Source: Sva-07 sp963698435 | GTDB lineage: Bacteria; Actinomycetota; Acidimicrobiia; Acidimicrobiales; Ilumatobacteraceae | Length of the DNA stretch: 64,000 nucleotides | Direction of reading: 5' to 3' | Assembly (NCBI GenBank): GCA_963698435.1 | Contig: CAVOQV010000020.1 | Coordinates: 186,001 to 250,000 of the forward strand | Shown: piece after piece, positions 46,914-59,786 of the stretch | How the letters are laid out: every line of letters starts with the position of its first letter | How positions within the stretch are numbered: position 1 is the stretch's first letter | Position numbers and translations under genes: made by a program | Notes under the pieces: model-generated | What the model was told of the DNA's origin: nothing | Database searches by the model: none | Seen by the model: only the letters and a program-made list of their open reading frames with translations

Positions 46914-47507
46914 TCAGGCGATCTCGCCGCGACGCAGGATGACCTTGTCGACCAGCCCGTAGTCCTTGGCCTCTTCGGCCGTGAACCAACGGTCGCGCTC
47001 GGAATCGGCCTGGATCTGCTCGAGGCTCTGGCCCGAGTGCTCGGCGATCAGCGTGGCCATGCGCAGCTTGGTGTAGCGCAGCTGCTCGGCTTGGATGGCG
47101 ATGTCGGAAGCCTGCCCGCGCAACCCGGCGAGGGGCTGGTGCATCATGATGCGCGCGTTGGGAAGGGTGTACCGCTTTCCTGCGGCGCCGGCCGTGAGCA
47201 GGAACTGCCCCATCGAGGCAGCCAAGCCGAGACACACGGTCGCAACGTCGCAGCCGACGAACTGCATCGTGTCGTAGATCGCCATGCCGGCGGTGACCGA
47301 ACCACCCGGGCTGTTGATGTACAGCCAGATGTCCTGACCGGGGTCCTCGCCCTCGAGGTAGAGCAACTGGGCACAGATCTGGTTGGCGATCTCGTCGTTC
47401 ACATCCGATCCCAGCATGACCACTCGGTTCTTCAGAAGGCGGTCGAAGACCGCAGAGCGGGGATCGAATCCGCCCTCGAGTGCTGCTGGTTGCATGAGTT
47501 CCGACAT
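46914..47507 (-). CDS. clpP: ATP-dependent Clp protease proteolytic subunit
   Basis: This is a 197-aa ClpP serine protease subunit forming the barrel served by ClpX or ClpC. The catalytic triad is intact: Ser in GLAASMGQFLL, His in ARIMMHQPLAG and Asp in DSERDRWFTAEEAKDYG. The N-terminal loop is short and the handle region is normal. Actinobacteria usually have two or more clpP genes, often paired with tig or clpX; this one stands alone here, so it may be an extra paralogue. Confidence 0.95.
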   Translation of the reverse strand: MSELMQPAALEGGFDPRSAVFDRLLKNRVVMLGSDVNDEIANQICAQLLYLEGEDPGQDIWLYINSPGGSVTAGMAIYDTMQFVGCDVATVCLGLAASMGQFLLTAGAAGKRYTLPNARIMMHQPLAGLRGQASDIAIQAEQLRYTKLRMATLIAEHSGQSLEQIQADSERDRWFTAEEAKDYGLVDKVILRRGEIA

Positions 47508-47575
47508 GGCCCGAAGGCTATCGGCCTCGGGTGCCGGCGAATCACGAAGCCACCGTCCGCACTACCGTCAGGGGC

Positions 47576-48850
47576 ATGGCTGTCACAGCGAAGTTCGTAC
47601 CCGACCGCGTCGACCTGCTGCCCAACACCCCCTCGACGCTGACGCTGCGTCTCTACAACGACGGCGACCGACGCGATGTCACGCTGACCGCGACCGGGGA
47701 TCTGGCCGAGCACGTCAGTCTGGATTCCTCCGCGGCAACCGTCGACACGAATCAGATCGTCGACGTCCTAGTCACCGTCTTCGCCCCTGCGACCGTGCCG
47801 GCCGGCAGCTATGCGCTCGGCGTCGAGGCGACCGTCGGCAGCGGTCAGGCCAGTCCACAACAGGCGTCGCTCGGGGTGGTGATTCCCGCCGGCGATTCGG
47901 AAGAGATCCCCGGGCCACCTCCACCCCCTCTGACGGGACCCGAGATCGTGGTCGCCACGGCCACGATCGAGATCGGCTCGTACAGCGACCACACGCTCGC
48001 GCTGCAACCGGTGCGGTCAGGCGGAGCGAAACGAGGCCGTCATTCGCTGCGGGTGGCGAACACGGGCAACGAGGTGGTGACGATCGACCTGTCGCACGAT
48101 CCCATCGAGGACGTCAGGATCGACCTCGAACCGCCGTCGCTGACGGTCGCTCCTGGCCTGACCGGAGAGGTCACGGTCCGGATCACGCCGAACACGACGT
48201 ACTGGAGTGGACCGAGGCGCGACCACGAGTTCACGGTGCAGGCAACCGGCAGCAACGGTCGCAGCGACGAGCTGAGCGGCGTGTACCAGCAGCGCCCACG
48301 ATTGCCGAACGGGCTCGGCCCGGCAGCTGCAGGAGCGTTCGCTGCGCTCCTGCTCGGGGCGATCGCGTGGTTCACGCTGCTCCAGCCGTGGGTCGAGGAG
48401 ACCGCCGACAACGCCGCTGCCGACGCCATCGAAGACGACCGTGCCGCGCTGCGCGACCGAATCGACGAGCTGGAGGCTGCCGCGGCGGAGGCCGAAGAAC
48501 TCCCCCTCGGCCAACCGACCGATCTTCGCCTGGAGGTCGCTCCCGCAGGTGGGAACATCGAACAGGACACCGCGGTCATCGAACCGGGCACGATCGTGTC
48601 GATCACCGACGTGGTGTTCCAGAACCCGACCGGCGCGGTCGGCACCGTGTCGTTGCGACGCGGCAACGGCGTGATCCTGCAATCGGAGCTGGCGAACTTC
48701 CGCGATTTCGATCTCCACTTCGTCGCGCCAATCCAGTTCGACGACGACGTCGAGATCGTGCTCGAGGTCGAGTGCCGTTCTCCGGGTGCCGGGCAGAGCG
48801 TCTGCCCGGTCGGTGCGTCGCTGGTCGGTTTCGTCGACGAAGTCGGCTGA
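47576..48850 (+). CDS. Ig-like single-pass membrane protein of unknown function
   Basis: This is a 424-aa protein. Residues 1-125 and 130-240 look like two beta-sandwich (Ig/NPCBM-associated) domains separated by a Pro-rich linker (EEIPGPPPPPLTGPE). One TM helix follows at about 256-278 (AAAGAFAALLLGAIAWFTLL), then a short acidic coiled coil (DDRAALRDRIDELEAAAAEA) and a C-terminal beta-domain with a Cys pair. There is no signal peptide, so the N-terminal domains may be cytoplasmic and the C-terminal part outside. The function is unknown. ATG 47576 is divergent from clpP. Confidence 0.75.
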   Translation: MAVTAKFVPDRVDLLPNTPSTLTLRLYNDGDRRDVTLTATGDLAEHVSLDSSAATVDTNQIVDVLVTVFAPATVPAGSYALGVEATVGSGQASPQQASLGVVIPAGDSEEIPGPPPPPLTGPEIVVATATIEIGSYSDHTLALQPVRSGGAKRGRHSLRVANTGNEVVTIDLSHDPIEDVRIDLEPPSLTVAPGLTGEVTVRITPNTTYWSGPRRDHEFTVQATGSNGRSDELSGVYQQRPRLPNGLGPAAAGAFAALLLGAIAWFTLLQPWVEETADNAAADAIEDDRAALRDRIDELEAAAAEAEELPLGQPTDLRLEVAPAGGNIEQDTAVIEPGTIVSITDVVFQNPTGAVGTVSLRRGNGVILQSELANFRDFDLHFVAPIQFDDDVEIVLEVECRSPGAGQSVCPVGASLVGFVDEVG

Positions 48851-48872
48851 CCGCGACCGGGCGCTCGGTGAG

Positions 48873-51092
48873 TCAGCGAACGAGGGCGCCGACGGGGCTG
48901 CCTCGCAGCGCGGCGTCGGCTGAGGCCGCGCCCCGGCTCGACACCAACAATTCGCCATCGACGTCGGCGAACCAGTCGAGTTGACCCGCCACGCTCAGCG
49001 TGATCGGGCCGGTCGGCGTGTTGGGGAGCACGACGACGACGTGGGCGAACGTGCCATCGACGTCGACCGTGATCGACTCGGTCGTCGACGACCCCGGCTG
49101 CAGGAGTTCGATGATCGATCCGGGCGGAAAACCCACTCCGAAGACCGTGACCGTCTGGCCGGCGCCCGCGACCGGTGGCACCAGGTCCATGGTGGGTTCG
49201 GGCACGCCCTCGCCGTCGAGCAACGCCGTCACCGGTGAACTCCCGGCGACTTCGAACGTCAGCACTGCGCTGGTCGGGCCCACTGCGGTGGGGGCGAATC
49301 GAACCTCGACCAGGCAGGTGCCGCCTGCGACGACGGAGGTGCCGCTGCACGAGTCCGACACGATCTCGAACACGGCGGGCGGTTCGATCACCGCACTCGT
49401 CACCTCGACGGGGTCCGAGGTCGGGTTGGTGAACACGACCGATGCGGTCCTCCGCCCGGCATCGATCACCGTCGGCTCGAACGTCACCGGCACCGCGAAT
49501 GCCGTGAGGTCGGCCGCCGGATCCGGATCGAACGACGAGTTGGACCGGGAGAACGTCGAGGTGCTGCTGCGACGGGGAACCGGCGGGAAACCGACCGTCG
49601 GGAACGGTGTGCCGACGGTCGGGAAGCGCGGCACGATGACCGTCGAGGGCGACGTGGTCGCCGGCACGGTCGTGGCCGGCTCGCTCCCGCTGTCCGGAAC
49701 CGTTGGAGTGGCCTCCGTCGGCGATGTCGTCGCCGGTGCGACGGTCGTGGACGTCGGCGGCTGGGTGGTCGACGTCGTGGTGTCGACGACGTCGGGGTTC
49801 GACGATGCACGGTCGATCGCCCACACCGCCGCCGCTTCCGGAGATGGCGAGGCGGGGGCCGACGCATCGGCCAGATCGGCCGGATCGGCCAGATCGGCCA
49901 GATCGGTGGTGCTCGCGAACACGAGCCAGCGACCGAACTGTGAGATCGCGACGGCCCCGGTCGGTTGCGCAGCCGAGAGTTCCTCGATGTCCTCATCGAC
50001 CGTGGACGTTGCGTCCGACGACAACACACGAACCGCGCCACGTCGCTGGTACACGACGTGGTTGCCGTCCGAGGAGACCGCCGGCCGGCTCGCGTCCTCG
50101 ACGAGGATCTGCCCGGTGCGGGCAACCCGGTCGACTCCGACGACGAACGGAGGCACCACCGAAGTCGGTCCGGCGACGGCGAGTTCGACCGCGCTCGACT
50201 CGAAGACCACGAACGAGCCGTCGGCGGTGATCGTCGGTGACGCCGAACTCGACGGCGCTGCCTCGCCGGTCGTCGTCGTGGAGATCAGCTCGGGGTCGAG
50301 TTGCGGAGTGGTCGACGTCCAGACGTAGACGTTGGCGGGGCTCGGTTCGAACGGCGACGAACCCGGTCCGGCGAGGAAGACCACCGTCTGCCCGTCGGCC
50401 GACACATCGGTGTGCGAGCCGGTCATCATCTCGGGCACGCCGCCTGCAACGACGTCGAAGGTCTGGCTGAGCGCATGTGGCCCGCCCGCTGCGGGGCGGA
50501 CGTAGCGCCGGATCTCCCGGCCTGTCGACCAGACGATCGTGGACCCGTCGAACGACAGCGCCGGCGCCGCGACCTGCCCGGCGCCCGCGCTTGCCGCATC
50601 GAAGGAGACCGTGTCGACGACGGTGCCGATCGGCAGCGGGAAATCGATCGAGTTGGCGCATCGATCGACGACGGTGAGTTCGGCGCGGTCGGAGACGACG
50701 ACCGTGTAGCCGACCAGACAGCCGTTGCCGCTGATCGCCGGCGCGGCGCTGTCGGTTTCGGCGACGGCGCGGCTGGTGCCACCGACTCGATCACGAATCC
50801 AGACCCGGCGGCCGGCGAACGGTGTGAGATCGGGCGGATCGGACGTGACGGTCTCGTAGACGACGACGCCGCCGGTCTCGGAGATCGACGGCGACATCGC
50901 GCCGTCGGGAATCACCTGAGCCGAGCCGGACGCGTCGAGCGACACGATCTCGGAACGAATCGGATCGCTCGTCGACTGCGCTCCGATCACCGATGCGAAC
51001 GCGCTGGCCAGGCCGACGGTGACGACGGCTGCTGCACCGAGGGCCGCCCGGCGGCCCCGGCTCGGCGTGGAAACTGCGGACGTGCCCTTCAG
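48873..51092 (-). CDS. Large exported beta-propeller / HYDIN-like protein (start codon unclear)
   Basis: This protein of about 735 aa has an N-terminal export signal (RGRRAALGAAAVVTVGLASA) and a TolB/WD40-like propeller with repeated SxDG and TADGSFVVFES strands (about 45-370). A Thr/Ser/Pro-rich stalk of about 100 residues follows, then a HYDIN/ASH-like domain (SVVFTNPTSDPVEVTSA, then GGTCLVEVRFAPTAVGPTSA) and a final IPT-like beta-domain. No ATG, GTG or TTG precedes the signal sequence in frame. A CTG at 51092 has GAGGGG close by, and a GTT at 51074 sits where a GTG would be ideal; the next ATG (50897) would remove the signal. It is probably a surface protein, co-transcribed with the PLP gene upstream. 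Confidence 0.7.
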   Translation of the reverse strand: MKGTSAVSTPSRGRRAALGAAAVVTVGLASAFASVIGAQSTSDPIRSEIVSLDASGSAQVIPDGAMSPSISETGGVVVYETVTSDPPDLTPFAGRRVWIRDRVGGTSRAVAETDSAAPAISGNGCLVGYTVVVSDRAELTVVDRCANSIDFPLPIGTVVDTVSFDAASAGAGQVAAPALSFDGSTIVWSTGREIRRYVRPAAGGPHALSQTFDVVAGGVPEMMTGSHTDVSADGQTVVFLAGPGSSPFEPSPANVYVWTSTTPQLDPELISTTTTGEAAPSSSASPTITADGSFVVFESSAVELAVAGPTSVVPPFVVGVDRVARTGQILVEDASRPAVSSDGNHVVYQRRGAVRVLSSDATSTVDEDIEELSAAQPTGAVAISQFGRWLVFASTTDLADLADPADLADASAPASPSPEAAAVWAIDRASSNPDVVDTTTSTTQPPTSTTVAPATTSPTEATPTVPDSGSEPATTVPATTSPSTVIVPRFPTVGTPFPTVGFPPVPRRSSTSTFSRSNSSFDPDPAADLTAFAVPVTFEPTVIDAGRRTASVVFTNPTSDPVEVTSAVIEPPAVFEIVSDSCSGTSVVAGGTCLVEVRFAPTAVGPTSAVLTFEVAGSSPVTALLDGEGVPEPTMDLVPPVAGAGQTVTVFGVGFPPGSIIELLQPGSSTTESITVDVDGTFAHVVVVLPNTPTGPITLSVAGQLDWFADVDGELLVSSRGAASADAALRGSPVGALVR

Positions 51093-51130
51093 GGTACCCC
51101 TCGCAGGGAGAGGAGCCGCAGGCAGCGCGG

Positions 51131-52429
<1,299 letters not shown>

Positions 52430-52434
52430 CGTCG

Positions 52435-53970
<1,536 letters not shown>

Positions 53971-54065
53971 TCTGTCAAGAGATCCGCTCCCCCGTTGCGT
54001 TCCCTCGTCGGTCGGGGTGAGCGCAGCCGGGGTCCGGCCCCAGCCGTGAGGGGTTCGGCCGCGTG

Positions 54066-54728
54066 TCAGAACGGACGGTCGTCCGGAGGAAGGTCGCTGG
54101 GACCGACATGAGCGTCCAGCCAGGCGCAGAGATCGTCCACACCCGTCCAGGTGTCACGGATCCGCTTGGCCGCTCCTGCGGTGTGGATCCATTTCGGTGC
54201 GCCGAACTCCTTGACGGCGATCAGCCCCTTGCGGCGCAGCAGTTCGATCCTCGGATGATCCTTCGGATAGCCACGGGGCGCCGTCTTCAGCGAGTCGATG
54301 GCGCTGATCGAGTACTTGCGTCGCTCGGCGTCCGCGACCAGCGCCGCGAGTTCCGCTCCCGTCGACTCGCCGTCGATCGCCTGGCGGAAACGCGCCAGTT
54401 GATCCTTGGCCATGGCGTAGTACCCGGCGCCGACCATCAGGCCCTCGGCAGAGAACTGGGCGTAGTAGCCCGTTCCACCTTCGGATTCACCGTAGGCCCC
54501 TTGCGCGGTCTTGTACGGTGGCTTGTTCTTCGAGAACCGCACGTCGTTGTAGGGCCGGAACATGTGGAACGGTCCGAAGTCCTCGAGCGCCTGGGTCAAT
54601 TCGATCATCGGCTGCTTGACGAACTCGTCGTACCGTCCTCTGTTCTCCTGCCAGAACGACCGCGAGTTGTCGGCAGCGAGCTGCTCGTAGAACTCGATTC
54701 CTTCGATGGGAAAGCCGCTGAACGCCAT
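54066..54728 (-). CDS. DUF2461 domain protein
   Basis: This is a 220-aa protein of the TIGR02453/DUF2461 family, recognised from the pattern FYEQLAADNSRSFWQENRGR, RFSKNKPPYKT and the Gly/Tyr-rich GTGYYAQFSAEGLMVGAGYY. The family has no established function. The ATG is at 54728. It is divergent from the HerA-like gene and separated from the PLP genes downstream by a short GC-rich stem region. Confidence 0.85.
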   Translation of the reverse strand: MAFSGFPIEGIEFYEQLAADNSRSFWQENRGRYDEFVKQPMIELTQALEDFGPFHMFRPYNDVRFSKNKPPYKTAQGAYGESEGGTGYYAQFSAEGLMVGAGYYAMAKDQLARFRQAIDGESTGAELAALVADAERRKYSISAIDSLKTAPRGYPKDHPRIELLRRKGLIAVKEFGAPKWIHTAGAAKRIRDTWTGVDDLCAWLDAHVGPSDLPPDDRPF

Positions 54729-54839
54729 GCGAACCGACGGTAGTCGGCCGCTCCGACACCGCGGAGCCCCGCTCGGAGGCGGCTCGTTCGGGCGGTCGGG
54801 ATCCCCGACGACCGCCGTCGATCTCGTAGGTTCGAGGGG

Positions 54840-57265
54840 GTGGCAGATCTCTTCCTCGGCGGTGCCGTCGATCCCGCTTCACATCAACGAGTCAGCGACG
54901 CTGACGGCGGCCGCCTCGGCGTCGCAACCGAGTCACTGACGACACACGGCGTGATCGTGGGAATGACCGGCTCGGGAAAGACCGGCCTCGGTGTGGTCCT
55001 GATCGAAGAAGCCCTGCGTTGCGGTCTCCCGGTGCTGGCGATCGACCCCAAGGGAGACCTCACCAATCTGTGTCTCACGTTCCCCGACCTCGCCCCGGCG
55101 GACTTTCGGCCGTGGATCGACGAGGCCGAAGCGGCCAACGCCGGCGAGAGCCCTGACGCCTTCGCCACCAGCCAAGCGAACCTGTGGCGGGAGGGACTCG
55201 ACGGGTGGGCACTGTCCGGCGCCGACATCGGCGCCCTGCGCGACCGCACCGACTTCACGATCTACACACCCGGCTCGGAGGCGGGAACGGCGCTGAACAT
55301 CGTCGGATCACTTCAGGTCCCGGGTGACATGACCGACGCCGAAGCGGTCGCCGACGAGATCGAGGGATACGTCACCGGCCTGCTGGGATTGGTGGGCGTC
55401 GCGGCCGACCCGCTCGCCAGTCGCGAGCACATCTTGCTGTCGAACCTGATCCACCACTCGTGGAGCGAGGACCGTCCACTCGACCTCACGACGCTCGTGT
55501 CGATGGTTCCGACGCCGCCGATCCGCAAGCTCGGCGTGTTCGACATCGACCAGTTCTTCCCCGCCGACGACCGCATGGCCCTGGCCATGAAGCTCAACGG
55601 ATTGCTGGCATCCCCATCGTTCGCGGCGTGGTCGAAGGGACCGGCACTCGACCTCGCATCGATGCTGCACACCGCTGACGGACGAGGACGATGCGCGATC
55701 GTGACGACGGCACACCTCTCCGACGACGAGCGCCAGTTCGTCACGTCGCTCATCCTCTCCAAGCTGATCACCTGGATGCGCCGCCAGAGCGGGACGAGCG
55801 ATCTCCGAGCGCTGCTGTACATGGACGAGGTCGCCGGCTACCTGCCACCGACGGCGATGCCACCGACCAAGAAACCGATCCTGACGCTGATGAAGCAAGC
55901 TCGAGCGTTCGGTGTCGGCGTGGTGCTGTCGACCCAGAATCCGGTCGACCTCGACTACAAGGCGATGTCGAACGCCGGAACGTGGATGATCGGCCGGCTG
56001 CAGACCGATCGCGACAAGGCCCGGCTGCTCGACGGCCTGTCGAGCGCCGCTGGGTCGGTCGACGTGGCGGCCGTCGATGCCACGATCTCCGGACTGGCGA
56101 AACGCGAGTTCGTGTTGCGGCGAGCGGGCAAGGACGAGCCCGAGGTGTTCACCACCCGGTGGGCGATGTCGTACCTCCGCGGCCCGATGACGAGAGACCA
56201 GATCGCACGGCTCACCCCCCGAGCCGACTCGGCGCCAACCGATTCGCACGCGACCGATCCCGCGCCGTCTCCAGTCCAGTCGCCCCCGGGCACAGCTCAC
56301 ACCGAGGTTCCTGCGAGCGATCAGAGCCCGGTCGCCCCGGACGTGGCCGACGGGATCGCCGTTCGGCACGTCGACGTCGCAGCCCCGTGGCTCGGCGACG
56401 TGGGCGGGGACTCGCGGGGACCGTACTCGAGGCAGCCGTGGTCGCTCGGGTCGCGATCCGCTACGACGAGACGAAGGCCGACCTCGTCCACGACGAGGAA
56501 TTCGAGGCGGTGCTGTTCCCGCTCGACGATCCTGCCGACGTGTCGTCGCTGGTACAGGTCGACTACGACGACCGGGACCTCCGCGCGGAGGCCCCGGCCA
56601 ACGCCACGTACCGACTCCCGACGGCGCGCATCACGACGAAGACGTTCTTCAACCAGATCGAGCGGGATCTCCGCGACCACCTCACTCGCGACCTGTCGCT
56701 CGAGATCCCGACGAATGCCGAGCTCAAACTCTTCGGACGCCCCGGCGAGAGCACCGAGGAGTTCCGCATCCGCTGCGATCGTGCCGCCGACGACCGGGCC
56801 GACGCCGAGATCGCGGCGTTGCGCGACAAGTACGAGACCGACGCCACCAAGCTGCGAGACCAGATCGATGCTGCCGAGGACCGCGCGAACGTCCTCGCCG
56901 AGGAGGCCAAGGGCAAGAAGACCTCGGAGTTCTTCTCGACCGCGAGCTCGATGCTCGGCGGACTGCTCGGCGGCAGGAAGTCGAAGACCAAGATGATCGG
57001 CGACGTGCTCGGCGATGCGGGCACCGCCGCCCGGCGACGCGGCAGTTCGAGCGCCTCCGACCGCCGCGTCGATGCTGCCGAGAACAAGGTGCAACGGCTC
57101 CTCGAGCGGTACGACGAACTGGAAGCCGACCTCGAACGGGACGTGGCGACCATCACGGACCGTTGGGACGCGGCACGGGCAGCGATCACCCCGATGACGA
57201 TCGGCCTGGAGCGCACCGACGTCGACGTGACCCAACTGGTGCTGGCCTGGCTCCCGGTCGCCTGA
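54840..57265 (+). CDS. HerA/DUF87-like ATPase (one-base frameshift)
   Basis: This is a HerA-FtsK superfamily ATPase (bacterial DUF87 group). Walker A is GMTGSGKTG near residue 41, a DPKGDLTN loop follows, and Walker B-like ALLYMDEVAGY and sensor STQNPVDLD segments are visible. The first 530 or so codons are in one frame. After about 56423, the continuation is in another, with VLEAAVVARVAIRYDETKAD, a coiled-coil region rich in DRAD and EIAAL, and FSTASSMLGGLLGG. One missing G in the run at about 56417-56420 reconciles them to 808 aa. The C-terminal part is probably a regulatory or substrate-handling domain. DNA or protein translocation is inferred from the family. Confidence 0.75.
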
Positions 57266-57282
57266 CCAGGGACACCCGCATG

Positions 57283-57356
57283 TGCCGACGGAGAGACTCG
57301 AACTCTCACTGACGGCGACCTAAACGCCGTGCCTCTGCCAATTGGGCTACGTCGGC
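57283..57356 (-). tRNA. tRNA-Leu (anticodon UAG), short variable loop
   Basis: This is a 74-nt gene without encoded CCA. The acceptor arms are GCCGACG and CGTCGGC, with an A discriminator. The D arm contains GCCCAATTGGCAGAGGC. The anticodon stem CGGCG/CGCCG encloses loop TTTAGGT (anticodon TAG). The T arm is GAGAG-TTCGAGT-CTCTC. The variable loop is only 5 nt (TCAGT), although bacterial tRNA-Leu normally has a long variable arm. Confidence 0.88.
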
Positions 57357-57397
57357 CGGAGCCCTGAACCTACCGTGATCACGCCTGCGGCCGATCG

Positions 57398-58412
57398 ATG
57401 GTGGGCAGACCCATGATGTCATCCGCCCCGGGCGGGCCGTACCCTGCTGCCGTGCCTCGAGGCGGAACCAGGGCCCACTCCATCGATCTCCTCGCCTGGC
57501 TGTACATCGCGCTCGTCGGGCTCGTCACGATCTCCCACACGATCGGATGGTCGGGTACGAGCACGGTGGCGGTGGCGCAGTCGCTCACGCCGTACCTCGC
57601 GCTGACGCTCCTGCCCATCATGGCCGTCGCGCTCTGGTGTCGGCGCCTGCTGATGGCGACGGTCGCGTCAGCGGTCGGTTTCGGCCTCGCAGTGCTCGCG
57701 ACACCCCTCGCCGTTCCGGATCCGCAACCTCCGGCTGCAGCAGGGAGCACGGGGCTGGCGGTCGCGTCACTCAATCTCTGGTACCAGAACTCGCAGATCG
57801 ACGACGTCGACGACGCCCTCGCCGAGGTGAACGCGGATGTGATCGTGTTCAACGAGTTCACCCGAACTCACCAGCAGGCGCTCGAGGCCAGCGCGCTCGC
57901 TGACAGCTATCGATACCGCATCAACCGCCCCGGCCTCGGGGCGACCGGCATCGCGGTGTGGAGCCGCTGGCCCCTCACGGTCGGCGACGCACTCGAGACC
58001 TTCAACGACAGCCTCGATGTCGCCGTGGCCGGACCCGACGGGGACATCGACGTCGTGGCGATGCACATGCCGACCCCACTGGTGAACTTCGACGCCTGGC
58101 GCAGAGATCTTGCGACCGCCGCCGACATCGGGCGGTCCGCCGACGGGCCGACGCTGCTGATCGGCGACCTCAACTCGGCGTACTGGCATCCAGACTTCCG
58201 CGAGCTGCTCGAGGTCGGATTCGTCGACGCGCAACGCGGCGGCAGGCTCAGGGTTCTCGACGTCGTGGCCGACCGACTGGTGGATTCCGCCGTTCGTCCG
58301 CCTCGACCATGCACTCACGACCGGCGGACTGGTGTCGACCGACGTGTACGACCTCGACGTTCCGGGCAGCGATCACCGCGGTCTGGTCGTCACCGTTGCG
58401 CCAGCTCGGTGA
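57398..58412 (+). CDS. Endonuclease/exonuclease/phosphatase-family membrane protein (one-base frameshift)
   Basis: This is a 337-aa protein when repaired. The N-terminal third has three hydrophobic segments (LLAWLYIALVGLVTISHTI, LALTLLPIMAVALW, ASAVGFGLAVLATPLAV). The rest is an EEP-fold domain, with LAVASLNLWYQN, IVFNEFTRT, VVAMHMPTP, LIGDLNSAYWHPDF and, in the +1 frame after about 58240, the terminal GSDHRGLVVTVAP motif. Removing one base in GCGGCGGC near 58236-58243 joins the halves. The family acts on phosphodiesters; a membrane-anchored, outward-facing domain is likely. The start may be a later ATG or GTG. It overlaps rdgB by 23 bp at its end. Confidence 0.75.
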
Positions 58413-58968
58413 GCAAGGCCCGGAACGCCCGGCCCCGATGCGAGATGACGTTCTTGGCTTCGAGGCCCATTTCCGCGAACGTCGCACCGTCGCCCTCGTC
58501 GGGCTGGAACACCGAGTCGTAGCCGAACCCGATCTCGCCGCGCTCCGCAGTGGTGATCACGCCTGGGCACACGCCTTCGACGTGCACTTCGGATCCATCG
58601 GGCCAGACCACGATCGCGACGGTCTTGAACGCGGCTCGCCGATCGGTCACCCCGGCGAGTTCGGACAGGAGCTTCGACCGGTTGTCGGCGTACGAACAGC
58701 CCTCGCCTGCGTAGTGAGCGGCATGGACCCCGGGGGCTCCTCGGAGCGCGTCGACTTCCAAACCGGTGTCGTCAGCGACAGCCGGCAGCCCGGTGGCGGC
58801 ACAGAGTGCGGCGGCCTTGAGCCGGGCATTGCCGAGCAGCGTGTCGGCGTCCTCGACGACGTCGGGCACGTGGTCCGGACGCGCCAGCAGTTCGACCACA
58901 CCGTCGAGCAGACGCTGGATCTCGACCACCTTGTCCGGGTTCGCCGAGGCACAGACGAGCTGGATCAC
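58390..58968 (-). CDS. rdgB: RdgB/HAM1 dITP/XTP pyrophosphatase
   Basis: This is a 192-aa house-cleaning enzyme hydrolysing ITP, dITP and XTP to monophosphates. The typical sequence is present: VCASANPDKVVEIQRLL, the ADDTGLEVDALRGAPGVHAA substrate-binding segment, FGYDSVFQPDEGDGATFAEM, and the SHRGRAFRAL terminus. It overlaps the rph stop by 4 bp (ATGA), in the usual rph-rdgB pairing seen in actinobacteria, and is convergent with the endonuclease-family gene. Confidence 0.96.
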   Translation of the reverse strand: MIQLVCASANPDKVVEIQRLLDGVVELLARPDHVPDVVEDADTLLGNARLKAAALCAATGLPAVADDTGLEVDALRGAPGVHAAHYAGEGCSYADNRSKLLSELAGVTDRRAAFKTVAIVVWPDGSEVHVEGVCPGVITTAERGEIGFGYDSVFQPDEGDGATFAEMGLEAKNVISHRGRAFRALLTELAQR

Positions 58969-59738
58969 GGTCCTGGCCTCAGCCGCGCCGGGCGGTCCGA
59001 CGGCGCGGTCGCGATCAGCTCGGCCTGCAGGTCGGCGATCGTGGTGAGTCCGCCTTCGGCCAGTTGCACCAGCGAATCGAGCTCGGACCGAGAGAACGCC
59101 ATGCCCTCAGCGGTGCCCTGGACCTCCACGAACTTGGCCTCGCCACCTGCGATCGGACGCAGCATGACAACGTTCATGTCGACTTCGGCGGTGCTGTCTT
59201 CGACGTAGGGCAGGTCGAGCACGGGCGTGCCGTCGACGATGCCGACGCTGATCGCGGTGCAGAACGAGTGCAGCGGGTTGGCGGCAAGGTCGCCGCGTCG
59301 GACCACGCGCTCGAGCGCGTCGTGCAACGCCACGAAGCCACCACAGATGCTGGCCGTGCGGGTCCCTCCGTCGGCCTGGAGTACGTCGCAGTCGACGACG
59401 ACCTGACGCTCGCCGAGCGTCTGCATGTCGCAGGCCGCACGCAGTGACCGGCCGATCAGACGTTGGATCTCCACGGTGCGCCCGCTCTGCTTGCCGCGTG
59501 CGGCCTCGCGGTCGATGCGTTCCGGCGACGCTCCCGGCAGCATCGAGTACTCGGCGGTGACCCAGCCCTTTCCGGAGTTGCGCATCCAGCGAGGCACGTC
59601 GTCATCGATCGAGGCGGTGCAGAGCACACGCGTCTTGCCGAACGACACGAGACACGAGCCGTCGGCCATCTCGGTGAAGTCACGCTCGAACGTGATCGGG
59701 CGAAGCTGGTCGTCGGTACGGCCGTCGGGGCGCGCCAT
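58965..59738 (-). CDS. rph: Ribonuclease PH
   Basis: RNase PH trims tRNA 3' ends phosphorolytically. The 257-aa product has the N-terminal RPITFERDFTEMADGSCLVS, TAEYSMLPGASPERIDREAA, the conserved EIQRLIGRSLRA, and DCDVLQADGGTRTASI. ATG 59738 is chosen because the family begins with this segment; the frame is open to 59780. It lies 48 bp after murI on the same strand and overlaps rdgB. Confidence 0.97.
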   Translation of the reverse strand: MARPDGRTDDQLRPITFERDFTEMADGSCLVSFGKTRVLCTASIDDDVPRWMRNSGKGWVTAEYSMLPGASPERIDREAARGKQSGRTVEIQRLIGRSLRAACDMQTLGERQVVVDCDVLQADGGTRTASICGGFVALHDALERVVRRGDLAANPLHSFCTAISVGIVDGTPVLDLPYVEDSTAEVDMNVVMLRPIAGGEAKFVEVQGTAEGMAFSRSELDSLVQLAEGGLTTIADLQAELIATAPSDRPARLRPGP

Positions 59739-59786
59739 GGGGTCTCCGTTTCGTGGATGTTCGGGCTGACATGGTGCCACAGGCGT

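Noticed and set aside
49860..49910. Short GATCGGCCA tandem repeats as a regulatory array
   Set aside because: They encode Ala-Asp-Leu repeats within the surface-protein gene and are coding low complexity.
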